A stretch of 44,117 bases of DNA, taken from Chara braunii (Eukaryota; Streptophyta; Charophyceae; Charales; Characeae). Position 1 is the stretch's first letter, and every line of letters starts with the position of its first letter. The stretch spans positions 2,229,710-2,273,826 of the forward strand of contig BFEA01000197.1 in assembly GCA_003427395.1 (NCBI GenBank). Reading direction: 5' to 3'. The position numbers and the translations under genes were made by a program. Shown piece by piece: positions 9,839 to 20,291 of the stretch. The notes beneath the pieces were generated by a model, which saw only the letters and a program-made list of their open reading frames with translations, was not told where the DNA came from and did no database searches.

Positions 9839-11512
9839 TTCTTGGACCAGGAGAAGGACGTCCGCCTCCACATAAATGAATGGTTGCTGAGGGTGCCTAG
9901 CTGCGTTACACATCCTATATGGCTAGCACCAAGGGGGTACGAGCAGAAAGAGGAGTTGGTCCTCAAGCCCTTTCAGGAAGAGGATCCGTGGGGGAATAGG
10001 GATGTTGGCTGGATGATGAGGTTGGCATTGGCAGGGACACATAGTCTAGCGGAGGAGGTAAGGACAATAGAGGAAGACCCGACCCAGGTAGAGGAGCATG
10101 AGCAACTAATGGGAGGAATGTACCTGCTCACCAACACGCTCCTACAAGGGAACTTTGACCAGAGGAGCGTGATTGGTTCCGAAGAAGGCAAATTTCTTAT
10201 TCCTGAGAGTCAGGACGACGAGTTCGAAGAGGGAGAGATCAGAAAGGCCATCCGTGCTGAGGAGTATGACGGGATCTATCGGGAATTGGGGTTACTCCTG
10301 TCGTGCGAGATAAGGGATAGGGACGCAAGTGCTAAAGCCCAGAAGATGGGACATCTCTACGTAGTAAGAGATGGCCATCGGTTTATAAAGCGACAGGTTG
10401 GGAACCCCAAGAGGATCGTATGTGGAAGGAACCGACAGATTGATGTCATAGCAGCCTTATACGATGGTATAGCAGGGGGGCACAAAGGAGTTAGCACCAC
10501 CTGCGTAAAGATAAGCGAGTTATACCATTGGGATGGAATGCTGACTATGGTCATTAAGTACTGCCAGTCCTGTGTACCTTGCCAGCAGAGGTCGGTGCAA
10601 AGGCCGGGGGAGCCTCTGCACCCCAGACTGGAGAGGGAAGTGGGTGCAGTCGTACACCTGGACCTGTTGTTCATGCCACTCGGGGAGGACGGAAGTAATT
10701 ATATCTTCGACGCACGGGACAACCTTACCGGATTCGTGGACGGTCGGGCTATTCGTACGAAAACTGGCCCAGTTTTAGCAAGGTGCATTGAAGAGTACTA
10801 TTTACGCTATCCATTTGTCCGAGAGTTTGTGATGGACCGGGGGTCGGAGTTCACTTGTAACGAGGTGCGGACCTTGCTTGCGGGGTCCGGCGTGGTAGCA
10901 AATTACACTACTGCCGCGCACCCCCAAGCAAACGCGTCTGTGGAGGGGGGGCATAGTACCATCACAAATCTCATGGCCAAATGGACGGAGGGAAAGCCTA
11001 ACCAGTGGCCAAAGTTCCTGAGGGCAGCATTCTTCGTGAAAAATGTTACAGTGAAAAAGACTTCCAAGTATGCGCCAGTCACTCTATGGTACGAAAGGTA
11101 TGCCACCTTTCCCATAGAAAGCTTCATGAAGACGTGAAGGCGCCAGGACTTGGAAGTGAACTTGTCCTTTGAAGAGCTGCTCGATATACGAGTGCGGCAG
11201 GTGGGGGCCGCTGAGGAAAGGTTACAAGAGGCCGCTGGCCAGGTGGAGAGGAGTCGTATGGAAGATAAGATGAGGTGGGACCAGATGGCTCGAATAAGGA
11301 AGGATCCGCTAAAGGTTGGAGATGTGGTGCTGCTGTATGACTCCTCGCTGGAGAAGCAATGATCTAGGAAACTCGACAAACGGTGGCTGGGACCCTATAG
11401 GATCGTGCGGTGTAGCAAGTTTGGGGCCTACCAAATTGAGGAGCTGGATGGGGCAGGATGGCATGACTGGGTATCAGGAACAAGGCTGAAGAAGTTCGTG
11501 GCCAGGGAATAG
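9839..11512 (+). pseudogene. pol: Integrase with DD35E core and GPY/F end
   Basis: Integrase inserts the element DNA into the genome. After a linker, the N-terminal zinc-binding region (about 10460-10590) shows His and two Cys pairs. The expected first His is Tyr (TAC at 10460-10462), a C-to-T change. The core has Asp at 10661-10663, Asp at 10835-10837 and Glu at 10943-10945, with 35 residues between the last two, so the DD35E triad is intact. Downstream TGA codons at 11135-11137 and 11360-11362 interrupt the frame (each TGG to TGA). After them the Lys-Arg-Trp-Leu-Gly-Pro-Tyr motif (~11377-11397) is the GPY/F module of Ty3/gypsy integrases. The frame ends at TAG 11510-11512. No chromodomain is seen. 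Confidence 0.9.
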
Positions 11513-11686
11513 GTAAGGGGCCATGAGACCTCGTTAGGAATAAAGTCTTGCCTAGGTATTACCTAGGTCAGGTGATTAGATAGGTGGAGGATTGGGGTGG
11601 ATGGGTGTAGAGAGTATGTGGGATTTCCCTAGACTAATGGCTCAGTTGCTGACCCTGCTGTGTGCCTGCTTGTTGTCTCTCGCCTG

Positions 11687-11694
11687 TTGTGCAG
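11687..11694 (+). promoter_or_regulatory. Candidate 3' splice acceptor before the second gag-like ORF
   Basis: A pyrimidine-rich stretch (about 11665-11690) ends in TTGTGCAG with AG at 11693-11694. A branch-point-like ACTAATG lies at about 11633-11639. Possible donors are GTAAGT at 4346 in the LTR or GTAAGG at 11514, directly after the pol stop. Splicing from either would bring the ORF at 11765 close to the RNA 5' end or remove the intergenic gap. This is inference from consensus matches. Confidence 0.35.
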
Positions 11695-11764
11695 GTCTGA
11701 CTTTTCGAAGGCCGTCATGCAGAGGGGCGGGAGGGACACACGGCCACGCTAGGGACTTCAGAGG

Positions 11765-14396
11765 ATGGTGGGAGGAGGCGAGCAGCACGAGCCGCCTAGG
11801 AGGGAACCCACGCCTGAGTTTGATGACGACAACATTGAGCTCTTCTTGGACATATATCGGGACCATGCGGCACAAAGAGGGTGGTCAGTGGCGGAGAGGA
11901 TTCACCACTTGAGGGGTATAAGGCGGTTTGAGGAGCCTGTCGCTCAGATATGTGAGGAGGCCCTGACTTGGCCAGACGTGGAGGCCGGGATGCAGAGGTT
12001 GAGAGCTTCCCCTAGGGGGCGTGATGGCATGCCCATTCAATTGGAGGAGGGGAACGCAAATGAGTTCATCCCCGCATATGAGCACTACATACTGAGTCTG
12101 GGGTTTGCGCAGGAGGAATGGGTGCAGGCCCTACTTATCTGGACGAGGCAGGCAGAGAGGCAGGTGGCCAAACAAATTCGGGAGAGGGCTCGAGACTGGG
12201 AGGACTGTCAGGCCCAGCTCAGGAGGGCGTTCGGACGGCCACAGCACGAGAGGCACGAGCCCAGGGTTGAGAGGCGACAGCGAAGCAAGAGACCGAGGGA
12301 ACCGGCATCGAGAGAGGTGGGGCTGGCCAGAGAGAGGAAAAGAGCCCCAGCACGGCAGGAGGATGAGCCCGCAGGGCCCGTATTGGCAGAGGAGTCATTC
12401 CCTGCATGTGGCCTCCGGGCAGTCGAGTTCCGACGGGTTACGAGTGAGGAGTTGAGGTCGCCCTCACCATTGCCATCAGCGCAGGAGCTGGACATACCGA
12501 GAGAGACGCCATTCCGGAGTCTAGCGACTCGTCTCGATGTATCTCAATGGGAGGCCGCACGATTGGGGGAGGGCTCAGTTGAGCCGGCATGCTACGTGTC
12601 GTTGGAGGAGTCTTTGGACCCCGAGACAGAGACGGACCGGCGAGGCCGAGAGGGGCCGCCGGATCCTGAGATGGCAGCCAGACGGCCGGATCCGGTATGG
12701 CCTCAGGAAGGGGAGGTAATCACGGTTGGGATGATACTCCTTCATGCTCCCCAGTCTCAGAGCCAGTACAGCGTTCATGGCCAGAGGGGATTCCTGAGCC
12801 AGGCAGCGAGGAGGTTCCAGAGTCTCCCCCTGAGGCCACCGCTATGCCTGAGTAGGAGCCAGAGGCGGAGGATCAGGGAGTATGTGAAAGAGCGAGGGTG
12901 GAGACGCCCCTTGACTTGCCATCGGCCACGCACGTGACCAAGAGCCCAGTTATCGAGGAGTCCGTTTCAGCGGCACTACCGCCAGTAGTGCCATGCGCGA
13001 GCGAAGGGATGGGGGCTGAGGCGACGGCTCCAGAGGGCCAGGGGCCGCGAGTGAGAGAGACCCCAAGGGAGACCCGCGAGGAGAGATCCGCCCGAGTGCA
13101 AGTCCGTCTGGATGAAATACATACGAGGCAGGCTGAGATGGAGGCAGTGGGAATAAAGTCGACACCGCCGGTCGAGCCCAAGACGAGCGAGCAGAGGATT
13201 GACGAGTTGTGGGCTAGGTATGAGAGCCAGAGGGATGCAGCCCGCCAGAGGTCCCGAGAGGCAGGACGGGCGGACGAGGAGACGAGTGAGTTGAGAGAGA
13301 TGGGGGACTTGGGGTTCTCCGCGACCAGGAAGTCGATTGAGCGCATGGATCGGAGGGTATGCGAGACGGCAGTCACATCTTTCCAGTGGTATAATCTACT
13401 CAGCAATGAGCTCAGGGTTAAGGAGTTGGAGGTGGAGCACCTGACTACTCAGCTTACTGAGGAGAGGGCAAGGAGCCAGGCTAAAGAGGTTGAGTGGGAG
13501 AGGAGATTTGGGGAGATGGTTGCCGCTGTGGATAGGCTCTCGGCAGCCTGGGAGGCTAGCCAGATGGGGCGAGCCGGTGCCGATGGCCAGGGCCAAGGGG
13601 TGCAGGCTTCGCCGAGTCAGGGAGCAGCGGTGGAGGTCCCTTGACAAGCCAAGCCAATGGAGGAGGTGCCCTTGGACGCAACCGAAGGGGAGGGTGGCGA
13701 ACAGGAGTCGCTTATGGTTATGTCCACGGAGAGGAGAAGCTCGCGTTTGCATGAGCTGGCGGCTGCCATGGGGATAGGCACTCCACAGGAGGGGCCTCAG
13801 AGGCTTGATGCTCCAGAGGATGCTCCGAGGTTGGGAGAATTGAGGGCGGAGCTAGGCTCCTTGGCCCCGGGGAAGGATTTGGGAGGACCTGACTCAGGGC
13901 AGCAGTAGCAAGAGGTCATTAGTGAGCCCACCGTCATGGGGGCTCTCAGCCGCCAGGAGCATATGGGGATGCGGTGGTGGTGACAGAGGGGCCTCATGAA
14001 GAGGGCCCCCGAGGGTTGGATATACCAGACTGCAGGCTAGTGAGCACAGCCGCACGAGGGAGTGAGGGTGCTGAGGCTATGGAGCCCGGACCTCAGGGCC
14101 ATATGGGATTTCCCTCGTGTCATGAGGTGACTACTGAGACCATGGGGACGCCTTCGGCATCCAATTCCCAAGGAAGAAAGAAGAAGACTGTCAGGTGGCA
14201 CGATACCTCCTGTTTTTGGTGCAAGGAGGGAGGACATAGAGCCGTGGACTGTCCAGAGCTCCTTGAGGATAAGGCCGAGGGGCGAGTTGCGGAGGTCGGC
14301 GGAAGGTTCTATGACAGACAGGGCAGGATAGTGGAGCGAGCTCCAGATGGGGGCATGGCTCACTTGTATAGGCAGAACCAGGAGGACTTTGTGTAA
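11765..14396 (+). pseudogene. Second gag-like ORF after pol, zinc knuckle at the end
   Basis: Three frames join into one protein of roughly 870 residues: 11765 to ~12730, then ~12730-13940, then ~13950-14396. Stops lie at 12853-12855 (TAG), 13642-13644 (TGA) and 13906-13908 (TAG). The N-terminal ~145 residues hold two consecutive gag-capsid-like segments. Each has Phe-X3-Tyr, a Gly-Trp or Gly-Phe step, and a Val-X-Gln-Ile...Trp-X-Asp pattern, so they look like a duplicated domain. A basic Arg-rich region and a Glu/Pro-rich region follow, then a coiled coil (about 13405-13550). A CX2CX4HX4C zinc knuckle lies at 14211-14252. The overall plan is that of Gag, not of an envelope protein; no signal peptide or membrane segment was seen. 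It could serve as an accessory RNA-binding protein, or be a captured gag from another element. Confidence 0.7.
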
Positions 14397-16498
14397 GTAG
14401 GGACCGGTCTATCTATATACTGGTAGGACCACTAGAGGTCCTTGACACACACAGGGCGGGGTTAGGGGTGTACATATCTTGAGTCAGTTGAGCGGGCCCT
14501 AGATGTGTGTGTGCGTAGGAGTGGTGGGATGGGTTTCTATCTGATTGTACATATATGTTTGACTTTTGTTCGCTTGTTTCCTTTTGAGTTTCTTCGTGGG
14601 CTACGACCTAGGGGTAGGACTCAGCTGTGCGATATATGAGACCATTTAGTTACATTTGGTTTTGTGATTCAGGAGCTATTGCTGCTCTGAATGAGATTTG
14701 GGAGTTTATAGCACTCGGGATGTGAGTTTTCCCAGCAGGGGGGGACAGGGGCTGGGTATTCTGTAGATGTTAGGTGGATGTTATGTTCCCGAGTGTATTT
14801 GATGAGTGTACAGTGGAATTATGAGTCCTACTCAGACAGGCGGGGCATTGAGTTGAGTGTTTGTATTCGATTGTTGAGGGAGACATTCTACTCGCTGAGT
14901 GTACTATGAGTTGAGATCCTATGGGACTTGCCCTGTGACGATCACTATCACTCTCACATGTGTGGATTTATCTCGATGAATGTTTGGCTTTGTGTGGAAG
15001 AAGTACGGGATACATCTCATGGGCATGATTGTGTAGATTGTAAAGCTGTCTACCCTCCGGTATACTCGTGCGGTCTGCTGCAAGCGAACGAGAGGGCAGA
15101 GTATAAGAAGGGGAAGAGCATCCTGTTTGTGAAAAACTGTGAGAATCCTACGGGATTGATGGATTTCGGAATTTGCATGTTTGGTCATACTATACATCGT
15201 TGCCTAAGTTGCATAGGGAACCAAAATGTGGTCCCTCAGTTTGAGTTGTTTGATGATTAAGACCCCCTTCATGGTTCTGGAAGGTGGGAGTTACATTGTA
15301 TGGAGGCCCCTTCATGGTTTTGGAAGAGGTCGTGTGAGGAGTCATCCAATACAAAGAGGGGATGACCGTGAAATCTTTTGTGAGAGACACCCCTCACCAA
15401 GTAAAGGTGGGTACAAGTTGAGTGGTATGGGAAGCATTGTCTGTGTTGATGAAGTCTGACGAGAGGGAACCATGTTTGGTTGAGATGTTTGAAAAGGGCG
15501 AGAGATGCCTCAGGGTGGAAGACTGCTGGCTCTGATCAAGTCAGGAGCCGCGGCTTTGTGGATCCGGCGGAGAGGTTGTTTGTGGTTGAGCGAAGGATGC
15601 CGTGCTTACTACGGGAGAGTCGGTAAATGCCTTCAAGCCCCTGCGTAGTCCCGCAGTGGCCTGTGAATTGTTTGTGATGCCCCGCCTGGCCACTTGTGCT
15701 AATTCTAAGACATATTTAAAAGGAATACCAAGCTAACGGTAAAGTTTAGTGCCACCTGGGCGCAACCCCTAGTGGATGGCTGTTAGCCGACACAACCTGG
15801 CTACGGGCCCGCAAGGTGAGAGTTTAAGGGGAGTTGCCCGCCCCAGGGAAATTACCTTACGGGATAAGAGTTGGGTCTTTTGGAAGCCCTAATTGATTGA
15901 TTATCAGGGACATACCTGTCATTGTATAACCAATGGGAGGATATTGCCGCTAAGGTAACAATGCGGTGGGCTGTAGACCTGGCCCGATCATCCAGGCTAT
16001 GGTGGACTCAGATGGAGACCTGACGTTTCTGTACTAGATTGCAGAAAAGGTCGAGAGAGGCTATCAGCTATATGTATGTACTTTGTTTGATAGTGAGAAA
16101 ATTACTAAAAGAAGGAAGGAATGCCTTCACAGGTCCCATTCAAAGCCCGCGTCCCTAGTCATGGCTCTGTCTACGAGAAAGAGGCTAACTGGGACACCCA
16201 ACGAGAAGCCGGCGGTTGTCTAGGACGGAAGGGGAAGAGGATGGTTTGGGGGCCTTTGGAACTTATGCTGTAGTATTGATGCGTAATACACTGGCGTCCT
16301 AGTGTCAGGGCAATGGAGACCCAGGTTGAAACCCTGGCAGCATATAATTATGTTGGCATGGTTTGATGGAGGCCTCACCCCTGAGTCTGTCGGCTAATCG
16401 GATTGGCTCTAACCTCGTCAGCATTTGGAGTGTGGATGGATTTATAGGTCTCTGATCTGGCAAAGCGACGGGGACGTCGCTTAATATGGTCCGGTAAG
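14397..16498 (+). other. Non-coding internal region of the LTR element
   Basis: No credible ORF was found. A ~20-base unit, CTTCATGGTTYTGGAAG, is repeated within a short interval (about 15268 and 15309). Nothing else was recognised. Confidence 0.5.
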
Positions 16499-16560
16499 TT
16501 GTCGGCGCGAATACCCTTACAAGGGTATCCGCCCTGGTTTTTGCAAGTGACAGAAAGACT
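16499..16560 (-). repeat. Motif shared in inverted orientation with 24391-24450
   Basis: The stretch beginning TTGTCGGCGCGAATACCC and containing an ATACCCTT/AAGGGTAT palindrome is matched, reverse-complemented, at about 24391-24450. One copy is inside the LTR element and one is just outside its 3' LTR. Confidence 0.55.
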
Positions 16561-17390
16561 CGGTTAACCTGGATTCTGAGTGCCCGTGCGGGAGATGTGA
16601 GGGTCGTCCCCGCGTGGGCAAAGGTCTGCCTTGTCCCGGTAGGGAGTATGTGGACGCGCAATTTTGAGGCGCGCGTGTGGTTCTTTTCTGATTGAAGTAG
16701 GTGGCTGGCCTAGTTGACCGGCCCGGACCATGTTACGGGTCTGGCTAGGGGTAAAAGTCTATTTCTTTTCTTGTTTTCGGTCGGCGCGCGGGACCAGGTG
16801 GTAGGATTGGCACGCCGACAAGCGTATGGGCTGACTCGGGCACAGGTGGGTAGGCCAGGGCGGGCGCTTAGGGGCAGGGGGTACGAATGTGGGCCGAAAG
16901 AGCGGCCGGGGCGGTATCCTGGCCCGGAGCGCCGTGCGGTACCACATTGTATGTGAAGCCGCGCCTGCTGGTTACAGGCTTGGGCTTAGCCCTATTGGTT
17001 ACGACATTGGACTGGTACGCAGTGGACGCAAGAATCGAGGCCAACAACATGCAGCGGGGGAGCGAAGAAGCGTGACAGAAAGGCTTGAGGGGTTGATGGG
17101 TCCGTGGGACTATCCCCCTCGCCTTTTACAACTATGGGGGCGGCGGTTTCCGCCCAACTGCCGCAGGTCTTGCGGGGTTTATATAGTTATTTACGTATGG
17201 TTTATTTATCTCGGATTTTTGTTACCATAATTTTTCGCACCCATATGTGGACACAAGACTGCGGCGGGTACACCCATGGGCTGTTGGAATGCAGACCGGC
17301 GCTTGGGCCCGCGCGACAGATCTTGGCGGGTAGAGCCAAGTACTCCGAGTGCCTGGGGCCGGTTGACTCCGCAGCCCGGGCTGTATCCTT
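16561..17390 (+). other. Gene-less GC-rich stretch
   Basis: Open frames on both strands overlap each other, and none has a recognisable motif. They are most likely a by-product of high GC content. Confidence 0.45.
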
Positions 17391-17860
17391 CGGGACATCC
17401 ATAGTAAGTGGGACGACGCAGAAAAGGTTTTGTATGACCCCCGCGCACGGCTGGCACGCATAAACCCTGGAACATGGGTTAGGTTCGTGTACAAAGGGTA
17501 AGGCGGCCTTTGGCCGCACGAACTCGAAGGAGACGGGGGGGTAAAGGCTGGAAAGGTGGGTTTCGTAAGGCTGGTCAAATTGCTGACGTGGCCGCCGGAG
17601 AGAATCTGAGTGAGCCGGAGGAGATCTGTGAAGCCCACAGAGAGGGAGGTCCGGGGATGAACCCAGATGGGAGACGGGGTAAGGGGAGAGGGTTGTGTGG
17701 CCAAATAGCCGCATTGAGGAGCGGCGTGCCACGGAAGTCCTTCAGGACATCTGAACGATATAGAGAAGATTCGTATGGCCCCTGTGCAAGGCGGGCATGC
17801 ATATATCCCGCAATATGGGGCGGGTTCGTACATAAGGGTGGGGTGGCGTCGCGGCCGATC
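17391..17860 (+). repeat. Diverged direct repeat, ~350-bp period
   Basis: The segment around 17391-17500 (TTCGGGACATC, then TATGACCCC, GGCACGCATA, GGTTCGTGTACAAAGGGT) recurs around 17741-17850 (TTCAGGACATC, TATGGCCCC, GGCATGCATA, GGTTCGTACATAAGGGT). The order and spacing of the blocks are kept, so this is an old tandem duplication. Confidence 0.6.
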
Positions 17861-20291
17861 GGATTCAGAGAAGTCGCGGGCGCCTGCCTCGGTGAAAAGC
17901 CTTTCGGGGCATTTGTTAAAAAATTGGAACGATGCGAGGGAGGGCAGCGTGGTCCCGGTGAATGGGGTGAGTATAAATCGAGGGCGGCTGACAGCGGATC
18001 GTTTTGTTTGAAGAGTTGGGTGCTGTCGGACCGCACGGTAGTTGGAGGTGGAGTGGCGGATGATAACGCGACGAAGAACTGAGCGGGGACCCGAGGTGGA
18101 TGAACCAGGGCGAGGGTGCGTGCCAGGTGCACCCGATGACAAAGACAGCCGGGAGCGTGGGCGGGGCGGAGTGTCGTGGCTAGAACGAAGTCGAGTAGGA
18201 GGCAGAATAGGAGAGGGCCGACCGGGAGGCGATGGGGAAGCGCTAGGAGGATAAGTGGGAAGAATGGATGAACCCGGACGGAAAAACGGGCCGGGTGCAT
18301 TCGAAGGTGATGGGGAGACAGCTAGGGCGCAATCGGGGGTGAGGAGCGTGCACGAATCTCAGTAGAATCGGACCGGAGGAGATCGTAGTCGTTTTTTTTT
18401 TTTCCAGCAAGGCGACTGCGAATCCGACGTTAGTCTTAGTGCTAGAGTACGGGGTTAGGGAGTTAGTAAAGAGAATAACGTATTGAGCTATGGCGGAAGG
18501 AGGAGGGGAGAAAGAGAGAAGGGCATAACTAATCCGTTGGTGAACGGATTTGGGCAGGGGAAGGAGCTGTCCCGGGGGTTTGGCCCAGGGCGAGTCGATC
18601 GGTGGGGTCAGACTGGCACGGGAGTTAGTAAAGGAGGTGCAGTGATGAAAGAGGGGTGCGCGGTGGTATCGGAGAGAGTAGCCAGTGAGGGAAGGAAGCA
18701 GAATGGACCTGGACGCGGGCGGCGCCAGGTGCATTCGGGCAAATGATGGCGAAAGGGCAAGTTCGGGCGCAGAAGAAAAGGGGGAGTACGAATCCGGTCC
18801 GGAACGATAACTCACAGATGCGTGGTCCTCTGCGCCCGGCTTATTGGGCTGCACCAACTACGCCCTTCGGTGAGTTCGCCTCGCTGTTGTCGGTGCCCGC
18901 AACTGCAATTTTGGGGCTTGCTTGGTTGGCCGAGGTAGCACGTAGTCTACTGATCCTAGGCAGTGAGCCGTTGGGGGTAGGAAACCTGTTCGGACGGACG
19001 GCGGGGGAGCAGCTACAGAGCTAGGGGTCTTCCCATTAGCCGAGGTAGCACCCTTGGTTGCTGGTCAAGGCTGCAGCAGGCTAACGGTGGGGACTGCGGG
19101 TCAAATGACGATCGGATGGATAGCCGGGGTTACTTAAGCTGGGGGCGGTATTGTCGTGAGCAGTGTGGGGCACATACCTGGAGGTTGGCAGCGGACTGCC
19201 GTATCAGCGGCCTGCGAGCTGGGCACGTTGGGGGGGGGTCGCCATCCTATAAAGTTGGCATTAGCAGGCGTAGGTGGCTATGGTTGACTGCTGCCCGCTG
19301 CCCCGCATCACTGCGTACAGTGGGTTTACCGCTGCCGCCTGCTGATTGACTATTGCGTACGACTGCATACTGCGATTGGCTATGGTTGGTGGAGGCATCT
19401 GTGTGCAAACTGCTACTGTGGTTGACTGGCTGTGCAGGAACTACCATTGGGAGCTGTCGTGCACGGGACTGCGGCTACATGCTGTTGCTGGTAGCTGCAT
19501 ACTGCAGCATATCCTTGTTGATCTCCGCTGTGTACGCACTGCTGCTGTTGGTGGCTGCTGCCGTTACTAGTGATCGCTACTGAGTATTACTACGGTGTCT
19601 AAGGGCTGTTACAGGCTGCCATGCGGCCACAACGGGATTGGGGAGAGGGGTTGAGCCTTGGGGAGGTAGCCAGGAGGGGTGAGTAGGGGGGGATAGTGCT
19701 GCGAATTGGGAGATCGCAAGAGGATTGATTTTGGTAGGTTGACGCCAGAAGTGTTGGCCAAGCTGTTACATTGGCCGCCAATGTGGGACCCTCAGGCGTT
19801 GGAGGATCGAAGGCCCTCTCGCGTAAGTCTGAGTGTGTCCTTCCTGAGTCTGAGAGTCTTACTCTGTCTCATCCTGCCCTTCTTACTCTAAGTATGGTCC
19901 TTTGGTTCTGAGAGGAAGGCGGCAGGCGGGTGTGTGGCCCGTAATCCGCGCCAAGGCCTTTGTGGGAGGTTGCCCCACCGATTGCAGGAGCTCTGTCGGG
20001 ACTCGGGCGGAGTCCTGGAGGCAGGGAACTGAGTGGTAATCCCTTGACTCCCTCTATAGACCCAGCTATAACCCCTATCTGTACATCCCTCTATGTTTGA
20101 CTGAGAGTATTGTGTGGATCCTGTACTTAGTTTTTGAGTTTGACTGTCAGGACACGTGTCAGACTAAAATAAAGGAATGTGTGTCGGAACTTCAATTTCA
20201 GACCTTGTTGATTGCTTAAAGGCAGATTGTGAACGAATGAGGGTGCATCTAGGGGAAGGTTGGGAGGAAGGCAGTATTGCGTGCAGTCTGA
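17861..20291 (+). other. Non-coding internal region
   Basis: No gene was recognised. The long minus-strand frames at 17222-18857 have Pro/Ser-rich low-information sequence and follow the GC bias. A GGTGCATTCG motif recurs near 18293 and 18728, which hints at further old duplication. A CTGC-rich stretch covers about 19250-19560. Confidence 0.45.

Noticed and set aside
11765-14396. Envelope-like gene after pol
   Set aside because: No signal peptide or membrane segment was seen, and a zinc knuckle at the C-terminus points to a Gag-like protein.
17222-18857. Long overlapping minus-strand ORFs (306, 241 and 204 codons) as a gene
   Set aside because: They overlap in different frames, are Pro/Ser-rich, lack motifs, and lie in GC-rich DNA that shows an old tandem duplication.
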